Part shown: positions 10,832 to 23,774 of the stretch, in pieces
Layout of the letters: every line of letters begins with the position of its first letter
How positions within the stretch are numbered: position 1 is the first letter of the stretch
NCBI RefSeq assembly: GCF_000313755.1
Contig: NZ_AMZB01000136.1
Location: forward strand, 124,001 to 188,000
From: Pseudomonas nitroreducens TX1
Lineage (GTDB): Bacteria; Pseudomonadota; Gammaproteobacteria; Pseudomonadales; Pseudomonadaceae
Direction: 5' to 3'
DNA: 64,000 bases
Program-made: the position numbers and the translations under genes
The notes under the pieces: model-generated
The model's input: the letters and a program-made list of their open reading frames with translations, nothing else
Told to the model about the DNA's origin: nothing
Databases searched by the model: none

Positions 10832-11008
10832 CGGGGACATCTCCAGCGCAAGGAGCCGCCATTATGCCCGCCCGGCGCCCGCTATGGCTCGGCATTCGCC
10901 CAAAGCATGAATGCCGCTGCGGCTTGACCGACCGCGGACCCCATGCTGATCTGTTGGCGGAACTCTTGCAGGCCGAACTAGAAGAACAACGATATCCCCG
11001 GAGGAAAC

Positions 11009-11464
11009 ATGGCATTCGTACCCGTAAGCGCACTGAAGGACTACATCGGCAAGGACCTGGGCCATTCGCAGTGGATCACCATCGATCAACAGCGCATCAA
11101 CCAGTTCGCCGAGTGCACCGAGGACCACCAGTTCATCCACGTCGACCCGGAGAAGGCGAAGAAAACGCCGTTCGGTGGCACCATCGCCCACGGTTTCCTC
11201 TCGCTGTCGCTGATCCCCAAGCTCTGCGAGGGCCTGCTGGTCCTGCCGGAGAACCCCAAGATGGTGGTCAACTACGGCCTGGACAGTGTTCGTTTCATCC
11301 AGCCGGTACCGGTGGACTCGCGGGTGCGCCTGCAGGTGACCATCACCGACATTACCGAGAAGAACCCGGGCCAATGGCTGATCAAGGCCCGCTGCACGCT
11401 GGAGATCGAAGGCCTGCCCAAGCCGGCTTACATCGCCGAATCCCTGAGCCTGTGCTTCGTCTGA
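11009..11464 (+). CDS. MaoC-like (R)-enoyl-CoA hydratase family protein
   Basis: The 151-residue single-hotdog protein has the hydratase-2 catalytic dyad Asp39 and His44 in TEDHQFIHVD, followed by the FGGTIAHG overhang motif. Single-domain members such as PhaJ or NodN-type proteins hydrate trans-2-enoyl-CoA. The longer NodN-like N terminus (AFVPVSALKDYIGKDLG) suggests the NodN/MaoC subgroup rather than classical PhaJ. A GGAGG ribosome-binding site lies at the correct distance. It is monocistronic, with its own terminator. Confidence 0.85.
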   Translation: MAFVPVSALKDYIGKDLGHSQWITIDQQRINQFAECTEDHQFIHVDPEKAKKTPFGGTIAHGFLSLSLIPKLCEGLLVLPENPKMVVNYGLDSVRFIQPVPVDSRVRLQVTITDITEKNPGQWLIKARCTLEIEGLPKPAYIAESLSLCFV

Positions 11465-11485
11465 CGGCTTGCGCACAGCGCTGAG

Positions 11486-11513
11486 AAAAAAGCCCGCGTC
11501 CGCGGGCTTTTTT
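11486..11513. terminator. bidirectional rho-independent terminator
   Basis: AGCCCGCG-TC-CGCGGGCT is preceded by a run of six A and followed by six T, so it can work on both strands. It closes the maoC-like gene. Confidence 0.9.
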
Positions 11514-11557
11514 ACGTCACACTGATTCTGCGCCCCACCGTCGATTCGAGAGTCCCG

Positions 11558-13288
11558 ATGCCACGCCACCTCCTGCCCTTGAGCCTCGCCCTGCTGCTGA
11601 TCGCCTGCGGCGAAGGCGAACCGCTGACGCCCCCGGATGCCCGCCTGCCCGATGGCGCGCGCTACCGAGGCGAGCTGGTGAACGGCCAGCTGCAGGGGCC
11701 GGGCCGGCTCGATTACAGCAATGGGGCCTGGTACGAAGGCGCATTCGACAAGGGCCTGCAAAGCGGCCAGGGCAAATGGAACGACGGCAACGGCACGAGC
11801 TATGAAGGCGAGTTCCGTGACGGCCTGTTCGAAGGACGTGGCCGCCTACAGTACGCCGACGGCAGCTTCTACGAGGGCCAGTTCAAGCGCGGCGAGTTCG
11901 AGGGCGAAGGCCGTCTCTCCCAGGGCGGCACCACCTACAGCGGCGGCTTCCGCAAGGGTCGCTACGAGGGCCTGGGCAGCCTCGAACTGGCCGACGGCAC
12001 CCGCCACCAGGGGGCCTTCGCCAGGGGCGAGGCCAACGGCGAGGGCGCCCGCCGGGACAGCCTGGGCAACCAGTACAGCGGTACGTTCAAGAATGGCGTA
12101 CTCGAAGGCAAAGGCATCTTCCGCGACGACGCGGGCGATCAATACAGCGGTGAATTCCGCAACGACCAGTTCGACGGTACCGGGCGCTTCCAGAATGCCG
12201 ATGGCGACGTCTGGTCCGGTCGCTTCAAGGCTGGCGCGCTCAGCGGGCCGGGCGAGTTCATCGGCGCCGATGGCAGCCGCTACAAGGGCGACTTCCGCTT
12301 CTGGCGCTTCGACGGCCAGGGCACCCTGAGCAAGGCCGACGGGCAGACCTACAGCGGCGGCTTCGCCCGTGGCGAGTACTCCGGCGCCGGCACCCTCACC
12401 CGGCATGACGGCAGCGTGCAGAAAGGCATCTGGAATGCAGGCCAGTTGCGCCAGGACGCCGCCGGCCAACGGCTGCCCAACCCGCTGGAAGTCGGCTTGC
12501 TGGAACAGGGCGTCCTGCTGGAGAAAGCCCTGGCCGCCGTTCCGCAGTCCACCCCGGCCATCGAGCTCTACGGCGTCAGCCTCGGCGGCGACGGCAAGCA
12601 GAGCGTGTTCCTGCGCGAGGCCGACTATGTCGCCAACCTGCTCGGCGAGCGCTTCGGCGCGCGCGGCGTGGTGCGCCTGGTCAATCACCGCGATCACCTC
12701 GCCGACCGCCCCATGGCCACCCGCGAAACCCTCGCCCGTACGGTGCGGACCATCGCCGAGCGCAGCGGCCCGGAGGACCTCGTGTTCATCTACCTGACCA
12801 GCCACGGCTCCCACGACCACCAGCTGGTGCTGGACATGCCGGGCCTGAAGCTCGACGACCTGCCGGCCAGCGAGTTGGCCAGCCTGCTCGCCCCGCTCAA
12901 GGATCGCGCCAAGGTGCTGGTGATCTCCGCCTGCTACAGCGGCGGCTTCATCCCCGCGCTCAAGGACGACAAGACCCTGATCATGACCGCCGCACGTAGC
13001 GACCGGGTATCCTTCGGCTGCTCCGAAGAGGCCGACTTCACCTACTTCGGCGATGCGCTGTTCGCCAAGGCGTTCCAGCAGACCGACGACCTCAATCAGG
13101 CGTTCAGGCTGGCCAGCGCTGCCGTGGCCAAGCGCGAGAAAGAGGAAGAGTTCGAGCCATCGCAGCCGCAACTCTGGGCGCCTGAAGCGGTCATTACTCG
13201 CTGGCAGGCCCTGCGTGCGCAACAGACACACACCACGTTGGCGCTCGGCGGCAACGATGCGCAGGCAAAAGGACAGGGCGACAACTAA
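11558..13288 (+). CDS. lipoprotein with MORN repeats and a C13 (legumain-like) peptidase domain
   Basis: The 576-residue protein starts with a lipoprotein signal (lipobox LIAC, Cys17). Residues about 33-305 hold some twelve MORN-type repeats of about 23 residues with the pattern GxxYxGxFxxGxxxGxGxxxxxD. From about residue 325 there is a caspase-fold peptidase C13 domain, with the catalytic His in LTSHGSHDH and the Cys in ISACYSGGF. It is thus a predicted membrane-anchored periplasmic cysteine peptidase with a beta-meander scaffold. Substrate and partner are unknown. Homologues of this fusion occur in Pseudomonas. It has its own start 45 bp after a terminator and is followed by an oxidoreductase gene 30 bp away. 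Confidence 0.88.
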   Translation: MPRHLLPLSLALLLIACGEGEPLTPPDARLPDGARYRGELVNGQLQGPGRLDYSNGAWYEGAFDKGLQSGQGKWNDGNGTSYEGEFRDGLFEGRGRLQYADGSFYEGQFKRGEFEGEGRLSQGGTTYSGGFRKGRYEGLGSLELADGTRHQGAFARGEANGEGARRDSLGNQYSGTFKNGVLEGKGIFRDDAGDQYSGEFRNDQFDGTGRFQNADGDVWSGRFKAGALSGPGEFIGADGSRYKGDFRFWRFDGQGTLSKADGQTYSGGFARGEYSGAGTLTRHDGSVQKGIWNAGQLRQDAAGQRLPNPLEVGLLEQGVLLEKALAAVPQSTPAIELYGVSLGGDGKQSVFLREADYVANLLGERFGARGVVRLVNHRDHLADRPMATRETLARTVRTIAERSGPEDLVFIYLTSHGSHDHQLVLDMPGLKLDDLPASELASLLAPLKDRAKVLVISACYSGGFIPALKDDKTLIMTAARSDRVSFGCSEEADFTYFGDALFAKAFQQTDDLNQAFRLASAAVAKREKEEEFEPSQPQLWAPEAVITRWQALRAQQTHTTLALGGNDAQAKGQGDN

Positions 13289-13318
13289 GCTGGAAAGTGT
13301 GTCAGAGGGGAAACACAG

Positions 13319-13960
13319 ATGTACTCGAAACCGACGAATATCCTGCTAGCTGGCGCCACCGGTCTGACCGGTGAGCATCTGCTCGACCGCATGCTCAACG
13401 AGCCCACGGTCAAGCGCGTCATTGCCCCGGCCCGAAGGAAGCTGGCGGAGCACCCACGCCTGGACAACCCCGTCGGCCCGCTGGCCGAACTCATCCCGCA
13501 CCTGCTCCAGCCGGTGGACACGGTGTTCTGCTGCCTGGGCACCACGCTCAAGGAGGCCGGCTCCGAGGAAGCTTTCCGCAGTGTCGACTACGACCTGCCG
13601 CTGGCCCTGGGCGAGCGCGGCCTGGCCCTGGGCGCCCGGCACTACATCGTGGTCAGCGCGCTGGGCGCGGACAGCAAGTCGTCGATCTTCTACAGCCGGA
13701 CCAAGGGCGAACTGGAAGATGCCCTGCGCCAGCAAGGCTGGCAGCAACTGACCATCGCACGGCCGTCACTGCTGCTGGGCCAGCGCGAGGAAATCCGCCT
13801 CGCCGAACTGCTCGCCGCGCCCTTCGCGCGCATCCTGCCCGGCAAGCTGCATGGCATCGAAGCCATCGCCCTGGCCCGAGCACTCTGGCGCCTGGCCCTG
13901 GAGCCGGGCAAGGGCGTCCGCGTCGTCGAATCGGACGAACTGCGCAAGCTCGGCAAGTAA
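13319..13960 (+). CDS. NAD(P)-binding short-chain/epimerase-like oxidoreductase
   Basis: The 213-residue protein has an N-terminal Rossmann motif GATGLTG (residues 12-18) and a YxxxK pair (Tyr125, Lys129), in the atypical-SDR group of NAD(P)H-binding proteins related to TIP30/HTATIP2. The substrate is unknown. AGGGG lies nine bases before the ATG. The 30-bp spacing after the MORN-C13 gene suggests one transcript. Confidence 0.82.
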   Translation: MYSKPTNILLAGATGLTGEHLLDRMLNEPTVKRVIAPARRKLAEHPRLDNPVGPLAELIPHLLQPVDTVFCCLGTTLKEAGSEEAFRSVDYDLPLALGERGLALGARHYIVVSALGADSKSSIFYSRTKGELEDALRQQGWQQLTIARPSLLLGQREEIRLAELLAAPFARILPGKLHGIEAIALARALWRLALEPGKGVRVVESDELRKLGK

Positions 13961-13990
13961 TCCCACAACCGCAGGGCGCACAACGCTTTT

Positions 13991-14068
13991 GCAGGATGGC
14001 GTGGAGCGAAGCGATACCCAATCACGATCACGCCTGCATGGCTATCGCTCCGCTCCCTCCATCCTACG
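13991..14068. repeat. inverted repeat element, GGATGGCGTGGAGCGAAGCG family, copy 1
   Basis: The unit opens GCAGGATGGCGTGGAGCG and closes with CGCTCCCTCCATCCTACG, forming an imperfect palindrome. A sister copy lies at 58718-58799 with the same left arm, including the flanking CGCTTTTG. Confidence 0.75.
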
Positions 14069-14112
14069 AAGGCTCACTCTGAACGCTCGTCAGAGCTCCT
14101 ACTTGAACGGAT

Positions 14113-14400
14113 TCAGTTCCCGCCCCACACCTGCAGGCCGATGCCCAGTTCCGCCGCAATCGAGAGCGGCAGCAGCAGCGTATCGAGCAACGCGCTGCCC
14201 GGCAGGTCGAGCGCCGGGTAGGCCGGCGCGTCGGTGCCGAAGTGGTCCTTCGGGCAGCAGCCGCCATTGAGCGAATACCAGTCCAGCCGGGTGCCGGCAT
14301 AGATCAGCGGATCGCCGGGGCGGCTGTCATTGAGTGTCTTCACGGTGGCGCAGCCACCCAGTTGCAACAGCAACAGGGCGGCGAGGAGCTTATTCGTCAC
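14113..14400 (-). CDS. YceK/YidQ-like small lipoprotein
   Basis: Read from a GTG at 14400, the 95-residue product has a lipoprotein signal (LLLLQLGGC, lipid-attachment Cys16) and the family segments YAGTRLDW and LPLSIAAE. The annotated upstream extension to 14472 lies inside ubiX and lacks a signal peptide at its start, so GTG is preferred. It overlaps the 3' end of ubiX by 11 bp, so it is the last gene of a probable mpl-ubiX-yceK operon. Function is unknown; it is an outer- or inner-membrane-anchored periplasmic protein. Confidence 0.8.
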   Translation of the reverse strand: MTNKLLAALLLLQLGGCATVKTLNDSRPGDPLIYAGTRLDWYSLNGGCCPKDHFGTDAPAYPALDLPGSALLDTLLLPLSIAAELGIGLQVWGGN

Positions 14401-15019
14401 TGACAAGATGGTGTTCGCCCCAGCGCGGCAGCATGTCCTGGGGAATACCCAGCTGATTGAGGATGCGCGCAACGACGAAGTCGATCAGGTCGTCGACTGT
14501 CTGCGGCTGGTGATAGAAGCCCGGAGCAGCCGGCAGGATCACCGCGCCCATATTGGACAGCTTGAGCATGTTCTCCAGGTGGATACTGGAGAACGGTGCC
14601 TCGCGCGGCACCAGGATCAGTTGGCGGCGCTCCTTCAGCGCAACGTCGGCGGCGCGTTCGATGAGGTTGTTGCAGGCGCCGGTGGCAATCGCCGAGAGCG
14701 TCCCCGTCGAGCAGGGCACCACCACCATCGCACTCGGCGCGCCGGAGCCGGACGCTACCGGCGCCATCCAGTCTTCCTTGCCGTACACGCGGATCTGCCC
14801 GGGAGCGGCGCCGGTGTATTCGCTGAGGAAAGCCTGCATCGCCTGCGGCTTGCTCGGCAGGGTCACGTCGGTCTCGGTGGCCACCACCAGTTGCGCAGCC
14901 TTGGAGATCAGGAAGTGCACCTCGCGGTCCTCCTGCACCAGGCAGTCGAGCAGGCGCAGGCCGTACTGGGCGCCGGAGGCGCCGGTCATGGCGAGGGTGA
15001 CGCGTTCGGCTCCGGCCAT
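14390..15019 (-). CDS. ubiX: flavin prenyltransferase UbiX
   Basis: UbiX joins dimethylallyl phosphate to reduced FMN to make the prenylated flavin cofactor of UbiD decarboxylases in ubiquinone synthesis. The 209-residue protein has the FMN-binding start [17 protein letters not shown] and conserved [16 protein letters not shown] and LVPREAPFS segments. The start (MAGAERV) was chosen by family length; the upstream extension runs into mpl. It follows mpl with a 2-bp gap, as in P. aeruginosa. Confidence 0.96.
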   Translation of the reverse strand: MAGAERVTLAMTGASGAQYGLRLLDCLVQEDREVHFLISKAAQLVVATETDVTLPSKPQAMQAFLSEYTGAAPGQIRVYGKEDWMAPVASGSGAPSAMVVVPCSTGTLSAIATGACNNLIERAADVALKERRQLILVPREAPFSSIHLENMLKLSNMGAVILPAAPGFYHQPQTVDDLIDFVVARILNQLGIPQDMLPRWGEHHLVSDE

Positions 15020-15021
15020 GT

Positions 15022-16374
15022 TCAGCCCTCCAGCGCCTGGGCGAGCTTGCCGTGCAGGCCGCCGAAACCGCCGTTGCTCATGACCACCACCTGGGTGCCA
15101 GGCGTGGCGATGGCTTTCACGCCCTCGATGATGGCTTCCAGCGAATCGCACACGTGCGTGGGAACCGTGGAGCTGGCCACGGTGGCAGCCAGGTCCCAGC
15201 CCAGGTTCGGCGGGGCGTACCAGAATACGTTGTCAGCCTGCACCACCGACTCCGGCAGGCCGTCGCGGTGGGCGCCGAGTTTCATGGAGTTGGAACGCGG
15301 CTCGACCACGGCGATCACCTTGGCATCGCCGACGCGCTTGCGCAGGCCGTCGAGGGTGGTGGCGATGGCGGTCGGGTGGTGGGCGAAGTCATCGTAGATG
15401 GTGATGCCCTTGACCTCGGCGACCTTCTCCATGCGCCGCTTGACGCTCTTGAAGGCCGACAGCGCGGCGCAGCCCAGCTCCGGCACCACCCCGACATGGC
15501 GGGCCGCCGCGAGGCAGGCCAGGGCGTTGGCAACGTTGTGCTGGCCGGTCAGTTCCCAGTCCACGGTGCCCTGGGCACGGCCGTCGAACATGACCTCGAA
15601 ATGCGAGCCGTCCTCGCTGAGCAGGCGCGCCTGCCACTGGCCGCCTTCGCCGGTGGTCTGCACCGGGGTCCAGCAGCCCATGTCGATCACACGCTTGAGC
15701 GCGGTTTCGGCGGTGGGATGGATGACAAGGCCTTCGCCGGGGATGGTCCGCACCAGGTGGTGGAACTGCCGCTCGATGGCGGCGAGGTCGGGGAAGATGT
15801 CCGCGTGGTCGAACTCCAGGTTGTTCAGGATCGCCGTGCGCGGGTGGTAGTGGACGAACTTGGAGCGCTTGTCGAAGAAGGCGCTGTCGTACTCGTCCGC
15901 CTCGACCACGAAGAACGGCGTGCCGCCCAGGCGCGCGGAGACGCCGAAGTTCTGCGGCACGCCGCCGATCAGGAAGCCCGGGCTCATCCCGGCGTGTTCC
16001 AGTACCCAGGCCAGCATGCTGCTGGTGGTGGTCTTGCCGTGGGTGCCGGCGGCAGCCAGGACCCAGCGGCCCTGCAGCACGTGGTCGGCCAGCCACTGCG
16101 GGCCGGAGACGTAGGGCAGGCCCTTGTTCAGGACGTATTCCACAGCGGGGTTGCCGCGCGACAGGGCGTTGCCGACCACCACCAGGTCCGGAGCCGGCTC
16201 CAGGTGGGCGGGATCATAGCCCTGCATCAGCTCGATGCCCTGGGCTTCGAGCTGGGTGCTCATGGGCGGGTAGACGTTGGCGTCGGAGCCGGTCACGCGG
16301 TGGCCCAGCTCCTTGGCCAGGACGGCCAGCGACCCCATGAAGGTGCCGCAGATGCCGAGGATGTGAATATGCAT
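15022..16374 (-). CDS. mpl: UDP-MurNAc:L-Ala-gamma-D-Glu-mDAP ligase Mpl
   Basis: Mpl recycles cell-wall tripeptide by ligating it to UDP-N-acetylmuramate in the cytoplasm. The 450-residue protein belongs to the Mur ligase family: N-terminal [13 protein letters not shown] nucleotide-binding motif, ATP loop GTHGKTT at residues 110-116, and the [10 protein letters not shown] and HHPTAI segments. The start at 16374 has CAGGAG ten bases upstream; the ATG at 16392 is upstream of that site. Loss of Mpl affects beta-lactamase induction in P. aeruginosa (family knowledge). Confidence 0.96.
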   Translation of the reverse strand: MHIHILGICGTFMGSLAVLAKELGHRVTGSDANVYPPMSTQLEAQGIELMQGYDPAHLEPAPDLVVVGNALSRGNPAVEYVLNKGLPYVSGPQWLADHVLQGRWVLAAAGTHGKTTTSSMLAWVLEHAGMSPGFLIGGVPQNFGVSARLGGTPFFVVEADEYDSAFFDKRSKFVHYHPRTAILNNLEFDHADIFPDLAAIERQFHHLVRTIPGEGLVIHPTAETALKRVIDMGCWTPVQTTGEGGQWQARLLSEDGSHFEVMFDGRAQGTVDWELTGQHNVANALACLAAARHVGVVPELGCAALSAFKSVKRRMEKVAEVKGITIYDDFAHHPTAIATTLDGLRKRVGDAKVIAVVEPRSNSMKLGAHRDGLPESVVQADNVFWYAPPNLGWDLAATVASSTVPTHVCDSLEAIIEGVKAIATPGTQVVVMSNGGFGGLHGKLAQALEG

Positions 16375-16574
16375 GCAGACTCCTGCAATCAAGCCTTTGA
16401 AGGCGCTTCGAATGGGCGGCAGAGTAGCACAGCGCGCCCCCGCGCGGCCCGCCGCCGGGGCATCAGACGACGAGGTGGGGAGGCGGTTCCCGGTGGAGGG
16501 GGAAGGCGTTCACTTTTCCATCATCGTCGTGCGTTTCAAGTCGGCGGTGGTCGACGGGGATATGTGCTTGCGCG

Positions 16575-16777
16575 CCCCCTCACCCCAGCCCTCTCCCTCA
16601 GGGAGAGGGGGCAGATCGTGCCGGCTGACGTCGAGGTTTTCGCCTTCACCGTACGATGCCCTCTCCCCCGCCCTCTCCCTGAAGGGAGAGGGGGCCGTCT
16701 GTGCCGGCTGATGCTGAGGTTTCATCCTGCACCATGCGGTCCCCTCCCCCTTCAGGGGGAGGGTTAGGGAGAGGGGG
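16575..16777 (+). repeat. CCCTCTCCC repeat family, tandem copy C
   Basis: Two forward units in tandem share boundary hairpins: each has CCCTCTCCC..GGGAGAGGG arms and the GTGCCGGCTGA core, and the array ends AGGGTTAGGGAGAGGGGG. Together with the REPIN at 16816-16885 it fills most of the 548-bp gap between mpl and eatR. No gene or promoter is evident in the remaining 200 bp (16375-16574). Confidence 0.85.
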
Positions 16778-16815
16778 CGAAGTCAATCGAAGCGCCTGCC
16801 CAACGCCCAAGCACC

Positions 16816-16885
16816 GTTCGCGAGCAAGCTCGCTCCTACAGGCTCGGCGAACGCGCTCTTCGTAGGAGCGAGCTTGCTCGCGAAC
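16816..16885. repeat. REPIN: inverted pair of Pseudomonas REP units
   Basis: GTTCGCGAGCAAGCTCGCTCCTACAG faces its complement GTAGGAGCGAGCTTGCTCGCGAAC 20 bases later. Equivalent pairs are at 53287-53360 and 58841-58933. Such units are mobilised in trans by RAYT transposases; no RAYT gene lies in the window. Confidence 0.9.
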
Positions 16886-16922
16886 CGCATGGCACGGGGC
16901 CAATGGCGGACGGAGTGCGCTC

Positions 16923-18839
<1,917 letters not shown>

Positions 18840-18894
18840 TCTTGTTGTTCTCCGCTTGGCGACGGGGAGGCAGCCCCGAATTCCCACGAAAGTC

Positions 18895-19125
18895 CTGTAG
18901 GACCTTTCTTTCCTACAGAAAGCGCGGGAATGCAGGACAGCATCCCCTACGCGCCAGCCCAATGCAACGCCTGGCCGACCGTCAGGTCACGACTGTCACG
19001 CAAACGGGACAAAGTGTCACGAAACGCTGTGCCAAGGGCGTAACAGCGCGCTTTCCAGCTCATCGCCAGCAAACCGTCCAGCCCATGCGCGGCGCGCCTT
19101 TCGCTGGCATGGCCCGGCCCTTGCT
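18895..19125 (+). promoter_or_regulatory. eatR-exaC intergenic control region with a -24/-12 promoter
   Basis: A sigma-54 promoter TGGCCCG-GCCC-TTGCT (19110-19125; GG and GC ten bases apart) lies 54 bp before exaC. Upstream are an 8-bp-arm palindrome CTGTAGGA-N8-TCCTACAG (18895-18918) and three (G/T)GTCACG boxes at 18985-18991, 18994-19000 and 19015-19021, the last two 21 bp apart. These are likely activator sites. They account for most of the 339-bp gap. Confidence 0.7.
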
Positions 19126-19178
19126 CTACGCTTGATCAACGTCCTCCCCAACAAGCACAAGACCCAGGAGATCCGACC

Positions 19179-20699
<1,521 letters not shown>

Positions 20700-20755
20700 G
20701 TTTCTCCTGAACCACCCGCCCGGCTCGCGCCGGGCATTCTCTCCAATCGATCTTT

Positions 20756-20783
20756 GCGCGGCCTGCGGGCCGCGCTTTTTTTT
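20756..20783 (+). terminator. rho-independent terminator of exaC
   Basis: GCGCGGCC-TGC-GGGCCGCGC is followed by eight T, 57 bp after the exaC stop. Confidence 0.88.
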
Positions 20784-20827
20784 GCCTGGGGGAAACCGGC
20801 TTCTCATGAAAGCCCGCGCCGGGGCTT

Positions 20828-20934
20828 CCCCTCTCCCCGCCCTCTCCCTGAAGGGAGAGGGAGCAGATCGTGCCGGCTGACGACGTGGATTCACCCTGCA
20901 CCGAACAGTCCCCACTCCCTACAGGGAGAGGGTT
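20828..20934 (+). repeat. CCCTCTCCC repeat family, copy D (forward)
   Basis: Left hairpin CCCTCTCCCTGAAGGGAGAGG, core GTGCCGGCTGACG and TGCACCGAACAGTCC, then a shortened right arm ACAGGGAGAGGGTTAAGGG. It lies between exaC and the convergent AraC gene. Confidence 0.8.
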
Positions 20935-20986
20935 AAGGGCAGTCCCTCGCGCAGGGTTTCATGTAGCGGGCCGCGCAATGGAAATC

Positions 20987-22039
20987 TCAGCAGGCGCCGC
21001 TGCGCCACTGCCGCGGGCTCACGCCGAACCAGCGGCGGAAGGCACGGGAAAAGGCGCTGGTCTCGGAGTAACCGAGCAGCGGCGCCAGCTCGGAGATCGG
21101 CCGCTGCGGCTGGCGCAGGTAATGCAGGGCCAGCTCGCGGCGGGTGTTTTCGACCAGTTGACTGAAGCTCAGCCCAGCCTCGCGAAGGCGCCGTTGCAGG
21201 CCGGCGGTCGTCAGCTCCAGCTGCTCGGCGATGATCTCCAGCGACGGCTCGCCGTCCGCCAGCGCAAGGCGGATCTGCGTGCCCGCGTCCTCCACCAGGT
21301 TCGGCGCGCCGCCCTGCTCGCCCAGGCGGCGGATCACGTCCTGCACCAGGAACAGCAGGTTGGCGTCGCGCTCGGGCATCTGCCGGCCGTAGAGGTCGCG
21401 CTTGGGAATCAGCATCGAATTGCAGCCACGCTGGAACAGCACCGGCGCATCGAACACCCGACCGTGCTCCTGCCAGCCCTCCGGCCGTGCATGCTCGAAG
21501 CTCACCGCACGCGGCGCCCATTCAGGGCCAAGGGCATGACGCAGCAGGTTCAGTGCCATGCCCAGGGTCAGCTCGGCGTCCTGACGGCGGTCGAGGATCG
21601 CACCATGGCGCACCTGGTAGTCGAAGCGATAGCACTCACCGCAATCCACCAGGCGGATCAGGGTGTCGTGCTGGTGATAGGGGAAGGCGGCAGCGAAGTT
21701 CTTCAGCGCGTCCTCCAGGGTTTCCGAGCACAGCCCGACATAGCCCAGCAGACCCAGCTCGCGCGGGCGGAACTGCTCGCCGTAGCGCAATCCGAAGTTG
21801 TCGCAGCCCGACTGCCGCGCGGCTTCTTCCAGCACCTGGCAATAGTTGGTCAGCGCCAGGCTCAGGGTGGGATGCAGCAGGCGCTCCGGGTCGATGCCGG
21901 CGCGGCCGAAGACGCGGTCGATGTCGCCACCCTGGTCGCCAATGAAGCGGCCCAGGCCGCTGGCGGCGGCAGACAGCACGCCAATGTTGCTGGCCAGTGG
22001 AAGGTTGAGTCCGGATGGAGAGAACAGAGGCTGGCTCAT
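20987..22039 (-). CDS. AraC-family regulator with arabinose-binding-type N-terminal domain
   Basis: The 350-residue protein has an N-terminal ligand domain of the OruR/ArgR-like class (LTNYCQVLEEAARQSG, NFGLRYGE) and a C-terminal AraC helix-turn-helix pair (about residues 255-348) including ELAPLLGYSETSAFSRAFRRWFG. It is divergent from the ethanolamine permease-eutBC operon, so control of that operon is likely but inferred. The start ATG has no strong ribosome-binding site. Confidence 0.88.
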   Translation of the reverse strand: MSQPLFSPSGLNLPLASNIGVLSAAASGLGRFIGDQGGDIDRVFGRAGIDPERLLHPTLSLALTNYCQVLEEAARQSGCDNFGLRYGEQFRPRELGLLGYVGLCSETLEDALKNFAAAFPYHQHDTLIRLVDCGECYRFDYQVRHGAILDRRQDAELTLGMALNLLRHALGPEWAPRAVSFEHARPEGWQEHGRVFDAPVLFQRGCNSMLIPKRDLYGRQMPERDANLLFLVQDVIRRLGEQGGAPNLVEDAGTQIRLALADGEPSLEIIAEQLELTTAGLQRRLREAGLSFSQLVENTRRELALHYLRQPQRPISELAPLLGYSETSAFSRAFRRWFGVSPRQWRSGAC

Positions 22040-22398
22040 GTCGGTTACCGATCTTGTTATGGAGCACCCAGGGCAGGTCGTTCCCGGAAGGGATGAATAA
22101 ACAAAGCAAAACCCGTGCCTCGCCCATGCTTCGACCCATGGGCCGGACAGGGCGCCACGCCTGGCTTTCAGCTGCTACAACCGGGGGCAAACCGGTGATT
22201 TTCGGCACCAGAAGCGGGCACTGCGCGCACGGTGGGGCGATGGGTAACAACCAGTTGACCCTGCACGCCAAAAGCCGGTTCCACCGGTCAAGTCTTGCGC
22301 GGCAGTGCGCCACTACCATCGAGGCTCTGGTATCCGTCCACGCCCTTGCGGCCCGCCCCGGTGGCGGCCTATCCCTTGCGGAGAGAGGAATAACAACA
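22040..22398. other. divergent intergenic region, araC-type regulator / eat
   Basis: The 359-bp gap has no gene. It should hold promoters for both genes. A TTGACC hexamer at 22256-22261 lacks a good -10 partner 17 bases downstream. A GG-N10-GC pair just before eat is too close to the start codon to be a working sigma-54 promoter. No terminator or repeat is seen. Confidence 0.4.
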
Positions 22399-23763
22399 AT
22401 GAGCGCATCACAACTCAAACCGACGCTTGGCACCCTTCACCTCTGGGGGCTCGCCGTGGGCCTGGTGATCTCCGGCGAATACTTCGGCTGGAGCTACGGC
22501 TGGGCCGCCGCCGGCACCCTGGGCTTCCTCGTCACCACGCTGATCGTCGCGGTGATGTACACCTGCTTCATCTTCAGCTACACCGAGCTGACCACCGCCA
22601 TCCCCCACGCCGGCGGGCCCTTCGCCTACAGCCTGCGGGCCTTCGGCAAGACCGGCGGGATGATCGCCGGCATCGCCACCCTGATCGAGTTCGTCTTCGC
22701 CCCGCCGGCCATCGCCATGGCCATCGGCGCCTACCTCAACGTGCAGTTCCCCGGCCTCGATCCGAAGTGGGCGGCCACCGGCGCCTATGTGATCTTCATG
22801 ACGTTGAACATCCTCGGCGTGAGCATCGCCGCCACCTTCGAGCTGGTGGTGACCGTGCTGGCGGTGGCCGAACTGCTGGTGTTCATGGGCGTGGTCGCTC
22901 CGGGCTTCAGCTTCAGCAACTTCGTACTCAACGGCTGGGCCGGCTCGGACGTCTTCGGCACCCCGGCCATGGCCGGCATCTTCGCCGCGATCCCGTTCGC
23001 CATCTGGTTCTTCCTCGCCATCGAGGGCGCGGCCATGGCCGCCGAAGAGGCGAAGGACCCGAAACGCACCATTCCACGCGCTTACATCGGTGGCATCCTG
23101 ACCCTGGTGTCGCTGGCCATCGGCGTGATGATCTTCGCTGGCGGCGTGGGCGACTGGCGCGCCCTGTCGAACATCAACGATCCGCTGCCGCAGGCGATGA
23201 AAACCGTGGTCGGCAACAACTCCACCTGGATGCACATGCTGGTGTGGATCGGTCTGTTCGGCCTGGTGGCGAGCTTCCATGGCATCATCCTGGGCTACTC
23301 GCGGCAGTTCTTCGCCCTGGCCCGCGCGGGCTTCCTGCCCCGCAGCCTGGCCAAGCTGTCGCGCTTCCAGACCCCGCACCGCGCGATTCTTGCTGGCGGC
23401 GCGGTGGGCATCGCGGCGATCTTCAGCGACGGCCTGATCAGCCTGCAGGGCATGACCTTGACGGCGGCGATGATCACCATGAGCGTGTTCGGCGCCATCG
23501 TCATGTACATCATGAGCATGTTCAGCCTGTTCAAGCTGCGCCGCAGCGAACCGGACCTGGAGCGCAGCTTCCGCGCACCGGGCTACCCGGTGGTCCCCGG
23601 CATCGCGCTGGCGCTGGCGCTGGTCTGCCTGGCCGCGATGCTATGGTTCAATAGCGTCATCGCCTCGGTGTTCCTGGTGCTGATGATCGGCGGCTGCTCC
23701 TGCTGCAGCATCGTCATCAGCCTGAATCGGGGCACCGACGCATCGTTCGCCAGCCAGGGTTGA
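22399..23763 (+). CDS. eat: ethanolamine permease (APC superfamily)
   Basis: The 454-residue inner-membrane protein has about twelve hydrophobic helices and opens with the APC pattern TLHLWGLAVGLVISGEYFGW, typical of ethanolamine permeases; IEGAAMAAEEAKDPKR marks the loop after helix 6. It starts at the ATG at 22399, nine bases after GGAGAGAGG. The next gene, eutB, begins 11 bp after its stop, so permease and lyase are made together. Confidence 0.92.
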   Translation: MSASQLKPTLGTLHLWGLAVGLVISGEYFGWSYGWAAAGTLGFLVTTLIVAVMYTCFIFSYTELTTAIPHAGGPFAYSLRAFGKTGGMIAGIATLIEFVFAPPAIAMAIGAYLNVQFPGLDPKWAATGAYVIFMTLNILGVSIAATFELVVTVLAVAELLVFMGVVAPGFSFSNFVLNGWAGSDVFGTPAMAGIFAAIPFAIWFFLAIEGAAMAAEEAKDPKRTIPRAYIGGILTLVSLAIGVMIFAGGVGDWRALSNINDPLPQAMKTVVGNNSTWMHMLVWIGLFGLVASFHGIILGYSRQFFALARAGFLPRSLAKLSRFQTPHRAILAGGAVGIAAIFSDGLISLQGMTLTAAMITMSVFGAIVMYIMSMFSLFKLRRSEPDLERSFRAPGYPVVPGIALALALVCLAAMLWFNSVIASVFLVLMIGGCSCCSIVISLNRGTDASFASQG

Positions 23764-23774
23764 GGAGAAGCGCC

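Noticed and set aside
22364-22379. GG-N10-GC pair before the ethanolamine permease, like a sigma-54 promoter
   Set aside because: The transcription start would fall about eight bases before the ATG, inside or past the ribosome-binding site.
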